A DNA stretch of 64,000 bases from Oscillospiraceae bacterium (GCA_015066085.1 SVPA01000004.1:32953-96952); one strand, 5' to 3'. Shown: positions 48,900-59,240, counted from the stretch's first letter. Numbers and translations are program-made. The notes: generated from the letters alone by a model not told the origin.

Positions 48900-50153
48900 T
48901 CATTCCTTTTTGATTATTGCAGAGAGTTCCTTTAAGGTTGTTTCAAGGCTCTCATAACCTCTTTCAATATGACAAATCTTATCTATTGTACTAACTCCAT
49001 CTGAGGCAAGTGCTGCAACGACTGCAGCGGCGCCTCCTCTTAAATCGGTGCAGGAAAGTTCCGCTGAGTGCAGAGAATTTACACCTTCAACAACAGCAAC
49101 CCGATTGTAAACCTTTATATCCGCACCAAGCCTTCGCAGTTCTCCGATATAATTAAAGCGGTTTTCGAAAATATTTTCAATAAATACCGAGGTTCCCCGT
49201 GCTTTTATAAGCGAGGCAACCAAAAGCGGTCCTGCATCGGTCGGAAAACCGGGATAGACGGTTGAGCGAACCGTTTTAATTCTGTAAAGCGGCTTATCTG
49301 CCGAAAGAAAAAGTGACTTTTTATCCGTTTTAATTGTGCAGCCCATTTCATTAAAAGCACCTACAACGGCTCTTATATGATTATTATCTATATCGTAAAG
49401 CAGTACTTCTCCGCCTGTAACCGCCGCAGCCGACATATAGGTTGCCGCAACTATTCTATCAGGAATAACGCTATGCTCAACCGAATAAAGTTTATTTACA
49501 CCAATAATTTCAACTCGGTCGGTACCCGCACCGTAAACTCTGCCCCCTGCTTTATTTATAAAGTTGGCAAGGTCGGAAATTTCAGGTTCTTTTGCGGCAT
49601 TATGCAATACAACGCGTCCTTTTGAAATACAAGCGGCAAGTATAATATTCTCGGTTGCACCAACGCTTGGAAAATCAAGGCTTACTTCGGTATCTTTTGG
49701 GTATCTCTCCCGTTTGCAGACAATATTGCCGCCGTTTTCATTAACAGAGAAACCGAGTTCTTTTATTGCCTTTAAGTGAAGGTCTATAGGTCTTGGGCCA
49801 AGTTCGCAACCTCCAGGTGCGGTAACGGTAGCCATAGAACATCTTGAAAGAATTGCGCCAAGAAAAACAACAGACGAACGCATTTCCCGCATCAGTTCAT
49901 TAGGAACCGCATTACAGGTTACCGATTCCGAATCAATATAGACATCGTTTCCAATCTGTTTGCACCGACAACCGAGAAAGTTGAGTATTTTGATTGCAGC
50001 CCTGACATCTGATAAATCAGGGCAATTATGTAAAACGGTGTTTCCGCTTATTAAAAGGGCAGCGGCAAGAATGGGCAGTGCACTGTTTTTTGCGCCTTGA
50101 ATTTTTACCTCGCCCTTAAGACGATGTCCGCCCTCAACAATATATTTAGACAT
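48900..50153 (-). CDS. murA: UDP-N-acetylglucosamine 1-carboxyvinyltransferase
   Basis: About 417 residues. It catalyses the first step of peptidoglycan synthesis. GGHRLKGEVKIQGAKNSALPIL is the N-terminal motif and APGGCELGPRPIDLH near residue 115 carries the fosfomycin-target cysteine. ATG 50153 is preceded by AAAGGGTG. It lies between murG and the ftsQ-like gene. Many Firmicutes carry two murA genes, so another copy may exist elsewhere. Confidence 0.95.
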   Translation of the reverse strand: MSKYIVEGGHRLKGEVKIQGAKNSALPILAAALLISGNTVLHNCPDLSDVRAAIKILNFLGCRCKQIGNDVYIDSESVTCNAVPNELMREMRSSVVFLGAILSRCSMATVTAPGGCELGPRPIDLHLKAIKELGFSVNENGGNIVCKRERYPKDTEVSLDFPSVGATENIILAACISKGRVVLHNAAKEPEISDLANFINKAGGRVYGAGTDRVEIIGVNKLYSVEHSVIPDRIVAATYMSAAAVTGGEVLLYDIDNNHIRAVVGAFNEMGCTIKTDKKSLFLSADKPLYRIKTVRSTVYPGFPTDAGPLLVASLIKARGTSVFIENIFENRFNYIGELRRLGADIKVYNRVAVVEGVNSLHSAELSCTDLRGGAAAVVAALASDGVSTIDKICHIERGYESLETTLKELSAIIKKE

Positions 50154-50218
50154 TCTAACACCCTTTCGTATGAAACGAAAAAGAATCACCTTTTTCTAAT
50201 TCATACTATGCGGGTGTC

Positions 50219-51337
50219 TTATTTTTGTGAGTAAAGGTCTTTAAGTATTAAATAGATACGCTCATTTGAGTCGGGAATGCTATGTTTTAAGGCATTTTTA
50301 CCCATTTTTTCCACGGTGTTTTTATCCGCAAGAAGTTTTTCAACCGTTTCTATAAGCGAAACTTCAGAAAGGTCCTTCTCTTCAAGAACCTGAGCCGCAT
50401 TCTTTTTTTTAAGGGTCATCGCATTATGAAACTGATGATTTTCAGCAACATAGGGTGACGGAATAAGTATTGACGCCTTACCGCAGATGCAAAGTTCGCT
50501 TAAGGTTATAGCGCCCGCACGGCAAATTACAAGGTCTGCCGCCGCCATGCAGACATTCATATTGTCAATATATTCTCTAATGGTAATCTCATTAGCAAGT
50601 TTTCCGCATTTTTCTTCTATGCTTTTCTTGGTTGACTCATATCCGGATTTTCCTGTAGCGTGGATATGATAATATTTTCCACTGCCATTATGGTGCTTAA
50701 TAAGTCCGACTACCGCCTCGTTAATTGGACGGGCACCAAGACTTCCACCGAAAGATAGAATTAGCGGACGACCGTCAAGGCCGAGCATTTCTCTTGCCTT
50801 TTCTTTTGAAATTTCGGTCAGTTCTTTCCTTACGGGATTACCTACGGCATAAGGTTTACCCGAAAGTTTCATATGTTTTTCGGCTTCGGGCATTGCAAGC
50901 ATTACCCTGTCAACATTATTGGCAAGCGCTTTAGTGGTAATACCGGGAAAAGCGTTTTGCTCGTGGATTGCCGTTTTAATTCCAAGTTTGGCCGCCTCGC
51001 GAAGAACGGGACCGCTTACATATCCGCCTGTTCCTACAACGATGTCGGGTTTTATTTCTTTAAGAAGTTTTCTGGCTTTTAAAGAGGCAGTAACCGCCTT
51101 TTTTACGGCAACCCCATTATGAACAATTCCCTTAAGGGAAAGTTTTCTTTTAAAACCTACTACATCTATCGTATAAAAATCATATCCTGCGGCAGGGACA
51201 AGCCTTGCTTCAAGATTAGTGGCTGTGCCGATATAACTAATTTTTGTATCAGGCTCTTTATCCTTTATATATCCTGCAATAGCAAGAGCAGGATTGATAT
51301 GACCGGCAGTACCTCCGCCCGCAAACAGAATATGCAT
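50219..51337 (-). CDS. murG: UDP-GlcNAc transferase MurG
   Basis: About 372 residues. It makes lipid II from lipid I at the membrane face. The GT-B fold is marked by HILFAGGGTAGHINPALAIA near the start and the C-terminal donor motif RAGAITLSELCICGKASILIP. ATG 51337 is preceded by AAAGGAG. It follows ftsW and precedes murA, the normal order in the division cluster. Confidence 0.95.
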   Translation of the reverse strand: MHILFAGGGTAGHINPALAIAGYIKDKEPDTKISYIGTATNLEARLVPAAGYDFYTIDVVGFKRKLSLKGIVHNGVAVKKAVTASLKARKLLKEIKPDIVVGTGGYVSGPVLREAAKLGIKTAIHEQNAFPGITTKALANNVDRVMLAMPEAEKHMKLSGKPYAVGNPVRKELTEISKEKAREMLGLDGRPLILSFGGSLGARPINEAVVGLIKHHNGSGKYYHIHATGKSGYESTKKSIEEKCGKLANEITIREYIDNMNVCMAAADLVICRAGAITLSELCICGKASILIPSPYVAENHQFHNAMTLKKKNAAQVLEEKDLSEVSLIETVEKLLADKNTVEKMGKNALKHSIPDSNERIYLILKDLYSQK

Positions 51338-51373
51338 TATATTGCTCCTTTCAATAAGCAAGGGTCGAATCTT

Positions 51374-52516
51374 CTAAACCTTTTCGACCGAACTTGACCT
51401 TGAGACCGATAGCACGACTCCCATTTCGCATAACAGAATTACAAGAGCGGTTCCTCCATAACTAAAGAACGGCAGACTGATTCCTGTGTTAGGGATTGTG
51501 TTTGTTACAACAAGGATATTTAAAATTGCCTGAAGACCGACCTGGAAAGTAAGTCCGATTGCAAGAAAAGTACCAAAACGGTCCTGAGCGCGAGCCGCTA
51601 TTGTAAAGCCTCTCCAGATAAGAGCACAAAACAGCAAGATTATTACCATCGCACCGATAAGTCCGAGTTCTTCACATACGATTGAGAAAATAAAGTCATT
51701 ATGTGGTTCGGGAACCCAGAGATATTTCTGACGGGACTGACCAATTCCTCTACCAAGAATTCCGCCCGAACCGATTGCGAGAAGCGACTGAATCGTTTGG
51801 TATCCTTTACCGCTCGGGTCTGCCCAAGGGTCAAGCCAATAGGCAATTCGGTCGGAACCGTAACTTATTGCTCCCGAGAAGATAAGGAAGAGAAGTCCCC
51901 CGACACCAAGTCCCGCACCTGCAACTATCCAACGAGCCTGAAGACCCGCAACAATCAGAAGAACTATTCCGAGAGAAAAGATGAGCACAGTTGCAGAAAG
52001 GTGGGGTTCGCTTACTACAAGAATACAAACGATGCCTAAAAGCAAAACCATCCAGGCAAGGTATTTAATTTTTTTAAGTTTTTCGGCATTAGTAGAAAGC
52101 CAGGCAGAAAAGATTACTACTATTGCAAATTTAGCAATTTCAGAGGGTTGGAATGAGAACGAGCCTATTGCTAACCAACGCTTAACATCAAGTTCGGTTG
52201 AAGCAGGCAGAATCAGCACAAGCACCAACATTCCAACCGTTACAGCATATATTAACCAAGCAAATTTCTTTAAAATATGATAATCAATTTTAGAGATTAT
52301 TAGCATTAAGGCAACACCGATTACGGCAAAAATTGCCTGACGCAAAATAAAACGATAAGAATTTCCAAAGTAGGTATATGAGTATGCATAACTTGCCGAA
52401 AACAGCATAACAAGCCCTATTGACAGTAGGATTAGAACAAAAGAAAGAAATGCTATATCAATCTTACCCTTATTAAAAAAGGAAAAACTCTTCTTTTTTT
52501 CAGACAAGTTATTCAC
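51374..52516 (-). CDS. ftsW: Peptidoglycan glycosyltransferase FtsW
   Basis: 380 residues with ten membrane segments of the SEDS family. VKRWLAIGSFSFQPSEIAKF near 112 and LGRGIGQSRQKYLWVPEPHNDFIFSI-type sequence near 250 are the family signatures including the catalytic Asp region. It polymerises septal glycan with the neighbouring class B PBP. It begins MNNLSEKKK and follows mraY directly. Confidence 0.94.
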   Translation of the reverse strand: MNNLSEKKKSFSFFNKGKIDIAFLSFVLILLSIGLVMLFSASYAYSYTYFGNSYRFILRQAIFAVIGVALMLIISKIDYHILKKFAWLIYAVTVGMLVLVLILPASTELDVKRWLAIGSFSFQPSEIAKFAIVVIFSAWLSTNAEKLKKIKYLAWMVLLLGIVCILVVSEPHLSATVLIFSLGIVLLIVAGLQARWIVAGAGLGVGGLLFLIFSGAISYGSDRIAYWLDPWADPSGKGYQTIQSLLAIGSGGILGRGIGQSRQKYLWVPEPHNDFIFSIVCEELGLIGAMVIILLFCALIWRGFTIAARAQDRFGTFLAIGLTFQVGLQAILNILVVTNTIPNTGISLPFFSYGGTALVILLCEMGVVLSVSRSSSVEKV

Positions 52517-52539
52517 CTCACAATCAAAATTTTATAGGT

Positions 52540-53559
52540 TTAATTTATATATGATGCTAAAACGGCGGGTACACAGCCGAGCAGAGTAACCAAAGAGAAA
52601 ACTATACAGATTTTATCTTCACTCCAACCCGACATCTCAAAATGATGATGAATAGGGCTCATTTTGAAAATTCTTTTACCCGTAAGTTTAAAGGACGCAA
52701 CCTGAAGAACTACCGAAAGGGCCTCGCAGATATAAACTATTCCTATTGGTAAAAGAAGAATCGGCCGTTCGCAGCCAAAGGCAAGGGCAACAACTATTCC
52801 GCCCAAAAACATTGAACCCGTATCTCCCATAAATACCTTTGCAGGTTTTGCGTTCCAAAGAATAAATCCGACACAAGCACCTGCTGCTGCGGCAGCAAAA
52901 ACTCCTATAATATGAAAGGCTTCTGCGGTACATATAAGCATAAATGAGCAACACACTATCAAGGTTGTTGTTGTTGCAAGCCCATCAATTCCGTCTGTCA
53001 GGTTAACGGCGTTTACCATAAAGTAAATAAATATAAGCGATATTGGCCAAAAAACAAGACCAAAGCCGCTTGTTATTGAAACTGTTCCTACAAAGGGTAT
53101 CCAGGTTGTATCTACGCCGCAAAGAGCAAGAGTAATAAGATATGCGAGGGCGGCAAGTAACTGCATAACGGTCTTTTGTTTAGCAGTAAGTCCTAAATTA
53201 CGCTTTTTTACAACCTTTATATAATCGTCCATAAGTCCGATTAGGCAACAAAGAAGAGCAAAAATTATTCCGGCAAAAAATACAACCGATTTTTTGGCGG
53301 TTATTATCTCTGCGGCAAACTCACCCGAAAACACAAAAGAACAAATAACTGCAACAATAAGTCCTATTATTACTCCTGCAACAATCATTATTCCACCCAT
53401 TGTGGGGGTGCCTTCCTTTGACTTATGCCATTTGGGGCCCTCATCTAAAATAGTTTGCCCATATTTAAGTTTTTTTAAATACGGTATAAAAGGAAATCCC
53501 AAAACTGCAGTAATAACGAACGCCGTAACAGCGGCAATAATCGGAATATAGTTCTCCAT
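52540..53559 (-). CDS. mraY: Phospho-N-acetylmuramoyl-pentapeptide transferase
   Basis: 339 residues with ten membrane helices. The signatures include GTPTMGGIMI near 52, LMDDYIKVVKKRNLGL near 108 with the DD pair, VNLTDGIDGLA near 187, and HHHFEMSGW near 305. It makes lipid I. It sits between murE and ftsW; no murF or murD gene intervenes, unlike the common order. Confidence 0.96.
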   Translation of the reverse strand: MENYIPIIAAVTAFVITAVLGFPFIPYLKKLKYGQTILDEGPKWHKSKEGTPTMGGIMIVAGVIIGLIVAVICSFVFSGEFAAEIITAKKSVVFFAGIIFALLCCLIGLMDDYIKVVKKRNLGLTAKQKTVMQLLAALAYLITLALCGVDTTWIPFVGTVSITSGFGLVFWPISLIFIYFMVNAVNLTDGIDGLATTTTLIVCCSFMLICTAEAFHIIGVFAAAAAGACVGFILWNAKPAKVFMGDTGSMFLGGIVVALAFGCERPILLLPIGIVYICEALSVVLQVASFKLTGKRIFKMSPIHHHFEMSGWSEDKICIVFSLVTLLGCVPAVLASYIN

Positions 53560-53580
53560 ACTTTTTACTCCTAACTTCTA

Positions 53581-55008
53581 CTATGCTTTAGCAAGAGCCT
53601 CAGCAATTACTTCTCTTTCATCAAGATGAATTTTACCGGTTGAAAGAATCTGATATGTTTCGTGACCTTTTCCGGCTAATACTATTATATCATCTTTACG
53701 AGCATTCTCAATAGCATATTTTATCGCATCAACACGATTTTCAATTACAATATAAGGAGTTTTACTGCCTTTCATACCCTCTAGAATATCGTCTATTATT
53801 TTTACGGGGTCCTCAGTTCTTGGGTTGTCACTTGTAACAACAACAAAATCGGAAATTTTTGCTGCTATTGAACCCATAATTGAACGTTTTGTTGCATCTC
53901 GGTCGCCACCACAACCAAAAAGACAGACAAGCCTTCCCCTTTTAAGTTCGCTAAAGGTCGAAAGAATATTTTTTAGCCCGTCGGGCGTATGTGCATAATC
54001 AATTATAACGGTATAGTCTTTACCGGTCGGAACAACCTCTGCTCTTCCCTTAACACCCTCTAACTCTTCTAAAGCGGCGGCAATTTCGTCGGTTGTGAAA
54101 CCAAGTTGTCTTGCACAAACGGCAGCACAAAGAGAATTGTAAACAGAGAATTTTCCTCCGGTTTTGAGTCTCATACGCTTGATGGTATAATCTCCTACCA
54201 TCTCATACTCAATTCCGTCGGGTTTCATATTTATTCCGTTAGCCGAATAGGTTGCACTTCTGTCCAAAACTCCGTAGGTTACGCTTTCGCAGTCAAGTTG
54301 GTCTAAAATTCGAGCCGAATATTCATCATCGGTATTGATAACGGCGGTTTTACACATTCCGAAAAGTTTCATTTTTGCCTGAAGGTAGTTTTCCATTGTC
54401 TTATGATAATCAAGATGGTCTTGGGTAAGATTTGTAAAGGCAGCCACCTCGAAATTAAGGTTGAAAATGCGTTTTTGGTCAAGGGCATGTGAGGAGGCTT
54501 CCATTATTACATACTGACAACCCGCATCACGCATTTTAGCAAAAAGTTTATTAAGTCCGTATGCATCGGGAGTTGTGTTGACAGACTCAACAGACTCATC
54601 GCCAATCATATTTTGAATAGTACCAATAACGCCGGTTTTATATCCTTTTGATTCAATTATCTTTTTAAGCATATAGGTAACCGAAGTTTTTCCATTAGTA
54701 CCTGTTACACCAATAAGTTTAAAACTTTCAGAAGGGTTATTAAAATAGTTAGCCGACATTACGGCAAACGCCTTGTGAGTATCGGGAACAATTACTTCGT
54801 TCTCTACGCCTGTCGGTCTTTCTGCAATTACGACACAGGCGCCCGATTTTACGGCATCGACAGCATATTTATGTCCGTCAAGGGTAAAGCCGTCGATACA
54901 AACAAAGGCATAGCCTTCTTTAACCTTTCTGGAATTACAGGTTATATCTTTTACTTCAATGCCGTTCATTTCCGAGGGAATGTTAGGCAATAAATCTTTT
55001 AACAGCAT
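53581..55008 (-). CDS. murE: UDP-MurNAc-tripeptide synthetase MurE
   Basis: 475 residues in three domains. The P-loop GVTGTNGKTSVTYML lies near 100, the central ligase domain includes TNLTQDHLDYH near 190, and the C-terminal domain has TSDNPRTEDP near 400; the DNPR motif indicates meso-diaminopimelate rather than lysine. It adds the third stem residue. The gene length excludes a fusion with MurF. Confidence 0.95.
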   Translation of the reverse strand: MLLKDLLPNIPSEMNGIEVKDITCNSRKVKEGYAFVCIDGFTLDGHKYAVDAVKSGACVVIAERPTGVENEVIVPDTHKAFAVMSANYFNNPSESFKLIGVTGTNGKTSVTYMLKKIIESKGYKTGVIGTIQNMIGDESVESVNTTPDAYGLNKLFAKMRDAGCQYVIMEASSHALDQKRIFNLNFEVAAFTNLTQDHLDYHKTMENYLQAKMKLFGMCKTAVINTDDEYSARILDQLDCESVTYGVLDRSATYSANGINMKPDGIEYEMVGDYTIKRMRLKTGGKFSVYNSLCAAVCARQLGFTTDEIAAALEELEGVKGRAEVVPTGKDYTVIIDYAHTPDGLKNILSTFSELKRGRLVCLFGCGGDRDATKRSIMGSIAAKISDFVVVTSDNPRTEDPVKIIDDILEGMKGSKTPYIVIENRVDAIKYAIENARKDDIIVLAGKGHETYQILSTGKIHLDEREVIAEALAKA

Positions 55009-55026
55009 TGTATTATCCTTTCAAAA

Positions 55027-57261
55027 TCAGTCTGTAGACGATTCATCTCTAAAATAAACGGTAACGGTAGTACCCGCCGCAACCTCATTGCCTTTTGGTA
55101 TACTCTGGTCATAGGCTTTTGATATGTTGCCCGATGTTGTGTTGCCTGAATATTTAATATTCAGTCCTGCGGCATGGGCGGCGCTATTGGCCTCGCTTTG
55201 AGTCATACCAATGAAATTAGGCACTACTGCCATCTTTTTACCGTTTTCTCCTTCTTCGGTATAAACAATTACCGTTCCGCCTTTATTAAGGGTTTCGCCA
55301 AAAGCGGGTAACTGTTTAAGAACCGTTTCTCCCGAACCGACAACATTTATATTAAGCCCTGCTGAAGTCAGTGCAGATTTTGCCTGCTGAACAGTTTTAC
55401 CCTTGAGTTCAGGTATCTTTACGGCATAATTTTTAAGTTCTTCTTCGGTATACTGTGGTTCATAACCGAGATAAGGTAAAATTTCTTTAAAGATTTCAGC
55501 AGCAACGGGGGCAGCAACGGTTCCGCCGAAGTGACTGGCACCCCTTGGTTCATCAATCATAACAAGTACCGCAATTTCTGCGTCCTCGATTGGTGCAAAA
55601 CCTAGGAAAGAAGCGATATATGCTCTATCTCCTGTTGTCTGCATTTGTGCAACCTTTTCGGAAGTACCTGTTTTTCCGCCTATGTCATATCCCGCAACAT
55701 AGGCATTATTTGCGCCTCCGTCGGTTACAACCGCTTTAACCATTTCTCTTATTTTTGCACTTGTTGTTTCACTTACCACTTGACGCTTTACGGTTTTTTG
55801 GGTTGATTTTACTACATTTCCGTTTTCGTCAACTATTTTTCCAACTATATAAGGTTTAAGTAGATATCCACCGTTTACAGCAGCACTTGCAGCCGTAATC
55901 AATTGGATTGGAGTAACGGTAAAGGTCTGACCAAAAGAGGAAGAAGCAAGTTCAGTCGGACCCATATTAGCCTCTTTATGATATACCGGAAGTGCTTCGC
56001 CGGGAAGGTCAATTCCTGTTCTTTTGGTAAAACCGAAAGCCTCAAAATATTTAGAGAAGTTTGACGGACCAAGCAATTGTCCAACCGTAATAAATACGGG
56101 ATTGCAAGAGCCAACCATAGCCTGTTTGAAATTAAGGGCTCCGTGTCCGCCTCTTTTATGGCAGTGATAAACCTGACCTGCAACATAAATTGAGTATCCG
56201 CAGTTATAATTATGGTCAAGGGTTGTCACATTTTCTTCAAGTGCCATTGAGGCAGTTATGATTTTGAATACCGAACCCGGTTCATAGGTATCTGCAACCG
56301 CCTTATTTCTCCACTGCTTGTTAAGCAGTTGGTTTTTAGTAACAGTTGTTCCCTCAACATCAAGCAACGCTTGGTCAGCCTGTGAAAGAGTAAACGGCTC
56401 GTTAGGATTAAAGTCACCTTTTACCGCCATTCCAAGCACAGCACCGGTATTTACATCCATAACAATACAAGCACCACGTCCGGTTGCCTTGTTTGCTATA
56501 ACCGCCTGTTCAAGATGCTTTTCTGCGGCGTGCTGGATAAAAGAATCAATGGTAAGCACCAAAGAATTTCCCTGTTTAGCCTCTTCTACAACCTGATAAG
56601 AGAAAGGCATATCCGAACCGTGAGCATTCTTTGCGGCAACAACTCGACCTGCTACACCGGTAAGGGTAGTATCGTAATAACTTTCAAGTCCTGAAAGGCC
56701 TTGATTATCGTCTCCGACAAAACCGAGTACAACCGACGCCAAGGACTCGTTAGGATAGTAACGCTTTGTAGTTTCATCTATACCGACATATTTTGCGAGT
56801 CCTAAATCGCTGTTTTCAGAAAGGAACTTACGAACACTATCGGCAACGCTTTTGTCGACTCGCTTCTTAATGATTACATAATAGGTTTGCTTTTCTGTAT
56901 AAGCGTATGCTGTTTCATAGTCCATACCCAAGATTTCAGCAAAACCTGAAGCGATTGTTGTTTTAACCCTATTTCTCTTTTCTTCGGCAAGGCCTTTTAT
57001 CCCATTTGGCATAAGATATATTGTATATGCCGTATCACTCTTTGCAAGAATATTCATTTTGCTGTCATAAATATTGCCTCTGGGCGCACTTACAAGAGTA
57101 TCATAAAGTTGTTGTTCGGACGCGAGAGACTGCATCTTCTCGCCATCAATAACCATTATTTTTACAAGGCGTATGGAAGTAACAGAAACAAAAAGAATTA
57201 CAATAGCGAGCATTATTATCAGTATTCTTTTAAGCATAAGTTTACTTGCTTTTAATGTCAT
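55027..57261 (-). CDS. Class B penicillin-binding protein (SpoVD/PBP2-type) with two PASTA domains
   Basis: About 744 residues: a short cytoplasmic tail, one membrane helix (RILIIMLAIVILFVSV), a dimerisation domain (about 50-235), a transpeptidase domain with SxxK in EPGSVFKII near 320, SSFGQ around 435 and GGKTGTSEK near 560, and two C-terminal PASTA domains (about 615-740). Whether it is the vegetative PbpB or the sporulation SpoVD copy cannot be decided. ATG 57261 is placed 6 bases after AAGGAGG. Confidence 0.92.
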   Translation of the reverse strand: MTLKASKLMLKRILIIMLAIVILFVSVTSIRLVKIMVIDGEKMQSLASEQQLYDTLVSAPRGNIYDSKMNILAKSDTAYTIYLMPNGIKGLAEEKRNRVKTTIASGFAEILGMDYETAYAYTEKQTYYVIIKKRVDKSVADSVRKFLSENSDLGLAKYVGIDETTKRYYPNESLASVVLGFVGDDNQGLSGLESYYDTTLTGVAGRVVAAKNAHGSDMPFSYQVVEEAKQGNSLVLTIDSFIQHAAEKHLEQAVIANKATGRGACIVMDVNTGAVLGMAVKGDFNPNEPFTLSQADQALLDVEGTTVTKNQLLNKQWRNKAVADTYEPGSVFKIITASMALEENVTTLDHNYNCGYSIYVAGQVYHCHKRGGHGALNFKQAMVGSCNPVFITVGQLLGPSNFSKYFEAFGFTKRTGIDLPGEALPVYHKEANMGPTELASSSFGQTFTVTPIQLITAASAAVNGGYLLKPYIVGKIVDENGNVVKSTQKTVKRQVVSETTSAKIREMVKAVVTDGGANNAYVAGYDIGGKTGTSEKVAQMQTTGDRAYIASFLGFAPIEDAEIAVLVMIDEPRGASHFGGTVAAPVAAEIFKEILPYLGYEPQYTEEELKNYAVKIPELKGKTVQQAKSALTSAGLNINVVGSGETVLKQLPAFGETLNKGGTVIVYTEEGENGKKMAVVPNFIGMTQSEANSAAHAAGLNIKYSGNTTSGNISKAYDQSIPKGNEVAAGTTVTVYFRDESSTD

Positions 57262-57373
57262 TTCCATCCTCCTTACAGAAAAATTTTGCCCCATATAAAA
57301 ATGCTTTAAACGAGAGCCCTTCAAAGAGCTCTCGTATTTTCTTATAACTAAAATATATTCGCAAACCGCAAAA

Positions 57374-57841
57374 CTATTCTTTTTCTGCAGTTAGCACATT
57401 GCCTTGTGCATCGACCGCTTTGTTTTCGTCGTTTACACGTATATAAACTATCTGACTTTTATCCATTTTTTTCATGCCCATTGCCTTAGCGGCATCTTCG
57501 ATATTTTTATAGGACATCATTCTACCTATTTCCATATCAATTCGAGTTTCTTCTCCGCTTAGTGCCGCAAGTTGATTTTTAGCGTCAACTATTTGAGAAT
57601 TAACTTCACTTATTTCAACCCTTAAAGCAATACCTGCACAAATCATTGCAACAAGCATAGTTCCTACCATAACAATAGAAACGGTCCTCGAAACGCCCTT
57701 TCTGGCGGCTCTTTGGGAAGCCTTATTAACTTTACGCTTTGGCATTTTAACGATTTGAGCACGTTTTTCCTGCTCTGTTCTGGGCATAAAAAGCTCAAAA
57801 TCATATGCAAGAGAATCATTATAATACTTCGCGTTGTTCAT
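57374..57841 (-). CDS. FtsL-like cell division protein
   Basis: 155 residues. A basic cytoplasmic part (KRKVNKASQRAARKG) precedes one membrane helix (about 52-72, VSIVMVGTMLVAMICAGIAL), then a coiled-coil segment (EVNSQIVDAKNQLAALSGEE) and a short C-terminal part with NIEDAAKAMGMKKMDKSQIVYI, the FtsL-type end. Position between rsmH and the PBP gene supports FtsL. The sequence is weakly conserved, so the call leans on context. Confidence 0.85.
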   Translation of the reverse strand: MNNAKYYNDSLAYDFELFMPRTEQEKRAQIVKMPKRKVNKASQRAARKGVSRTVSIVMVGTMLVAMICAGIALRVEISEVNSQIVDAKNQLAALSGEETRIDMEIGRMMSYKNIEDAAKAMGMKKMDKSQIVYIRVNDENKAVDAQGNVLTAEKE

Positions 57842-57864
57842 TTGTACTTCCCCTTCTAGAAATT

Positions 57865-58785
57865 TTAAAGTTTTTCGATAATCCTAAGTTTAGCACTTCT
57901 GCTTCTCTGGTTTTTTTCAAGTTCTTCCCTAGATGCTGTGATTGATTTTGTGTTCACAAGTTTTCCAACAGGCATTTTTCCACAAACACATATTGGTATA
58001 TCGGGTGGACAGGTGCAGCCCGTACAGTACTCTTTAAATTTCTTTTTGACAATTCGGTCTTCAAGAGAATGAAAGGTTATTATTGCAAGGCGTCCTCCGC
58101 TTGAAAGACAACTCCAAGCCGCGTCAATTCCATCCTTTAGGGCGCCAAGTTCGTCATTTACCGCTATGCGAAGAGCCTGAAAGGTTTTTCTGCAAGGATT
58201 GCCCTTTCTTCTGACCGCAGAAGGCACTGCCGAAGCAATTATTTCGGCAAGTTGTCCTGTGGTTGTGATTGCGGCCTTTTTACGCTCTTCTGCTATTTTT
58301 AAGGCTATCTTATAGGCGAACTTCTCTTCGCCGTAATCTCTTAATATATTAGTTAGTTCGGCAACTTCAAGGCTGTTAACAATATCGGCAGCCGATGTTC
58401 CCTCTTTGCTCATTCGCATATCAAGGGCGGCACTGTCGTGAAAGGAAAAACCGCGTTCTCTATTATCAAGTTGGAAAGAGGATACGCCTATATCAAGCAT
58501 TATTCCGTCGACAAACTGAACTCCAAGACTATCAAGCGCCTGGCGCATATTTCGAAAGTTTGTCTGAACTACGGTTGCGGGGTAATCTTTAAGCCTTTCG
58601 GTTGCAACCTTAATTGCATCGGGGTCTTGGTCCAAAGCAATTAGCCTTCCGTTTTTAAGGCGTTTTGCTATTTCACAGGAATGACCCGCACCGCCGGCAG
58701 TTCCGTCAACATATATTCCGTTCGATTTAATATTTAAGCCGTCAAGGGTTTCATTTAACAAAACCGGTATATGACTAAACTCCAT
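57865..58785 (-). CDS. rsmH: 16S rRNA (cytosine-1402-N4)-methyltransferase
   Basis: 306 residues of the MraW family. SAM-binding YVDGTAGGAGHSCEI near 28 and LDIGVSSFQLDNRERGFSF near 102 are clear, and the C-terminal GRLAIITFHSLEDRIVKKKF is family-typical. It methylates C1402 in the ribosomal P site. It follows mraZ by 2 bases. Confidence 0.95.
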   Translation of the reverse strand: MEFSHIPVLLNETLDGLNIKSNGIYVDGTAGGAGHSCEIAKRLKNGRLIALDQDPDAIKVATERLKDYPATVVQTNFRNMRQALDSLGVQFVDGIMLDIGVSSFQLDNRERGFSFHDSAALDMRMSKEGTSAADIVNSLEVAELTNILRDYGEEKFAYKIALKIAEERKKAAITTTGQLAEIIASAVPSAVRRKGNPCRKTFQALRIAVNDELGALKDGIDAAWSCLSSGGRLAIITFHSLEDRIVKKKFKEYCTGCTCPPDIPICVCGKMPVGKLVNTKSITASREELEKNQRSRSAKLRIIEKL

Positions 58786-58787
58786 TT

Positions 58788-59225
58788 TTATTCTCCAAAA
58801 CTGAAACCGAGTTCATCGATAACCGGAGCAAAGTTGTCAAGCGAGAACTGTTCTTGCTCAGACTGCCAGTTTTCAGGACTCCATATTTCAATATTACTTC
58901 TCATTCCTACAATATGAGCATCGGACTCGATTCCGGCAAACGCACGAAGTTCTGCAGGAATTAAAATTCTTCCCGAAGCGTCAAGTTCAGCGAAAACCGC
59001 ACTGTTCGAAAGGAAACGGTAAATGTCTTGCATTTTACCGTAAGGCAATTTGTTTAACTTATCACAAAACTTTTCAAATCCTTCTTCGGTAAAGCCCCAA
59101 AGACATTTTTTACCGAAAGCGCAGGCGCAGATTACAATACTCTCGCCAAAGTCGCCTTTAAAACGGGCCGGAATGAAAATTCGCCCCTTCTTATCTACAC
59201 TATGGTCTGAACCGCCTATTAGCAC
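58788..59225 (-). CDS. mraZ: Transcriptional regulator MraZ
   Basis: 145 residues with two SpoVT/AbrB-like folds, each bearing the DxxGR signature: VDKKGRIFIPARFK and ELDASGRILIPAELR. MraZ represses the division cluster. GTG 59225 follows AAGGAGG by 9 bases and gives the usual MLIGGSDHSVD start. A repeated upstream box is its likely operator. Confidence 0.95.
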   Translation of the reverse strand: MLIGGSDHSVDKKGRIFIPARFKGDFGESIVICACAFGKKCLWGFTEEGFEKFCDKLNKLPYGKMQDIYRFLSNSAVFAELDASGRILIPAELRAFAGIESDAHIVGMRSNIEIWSPENWQSEQEQFSLDNFAPVIDELGFSFGE

Positions 59226-59240
59226 GAATTTTCGCCTCCT

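Noticed and set aside
53581..55008. murE as a MurE-MurF fusion that would explain the missing murF
   Set aside because: The gene encodes 475 residues with only one ligase core.
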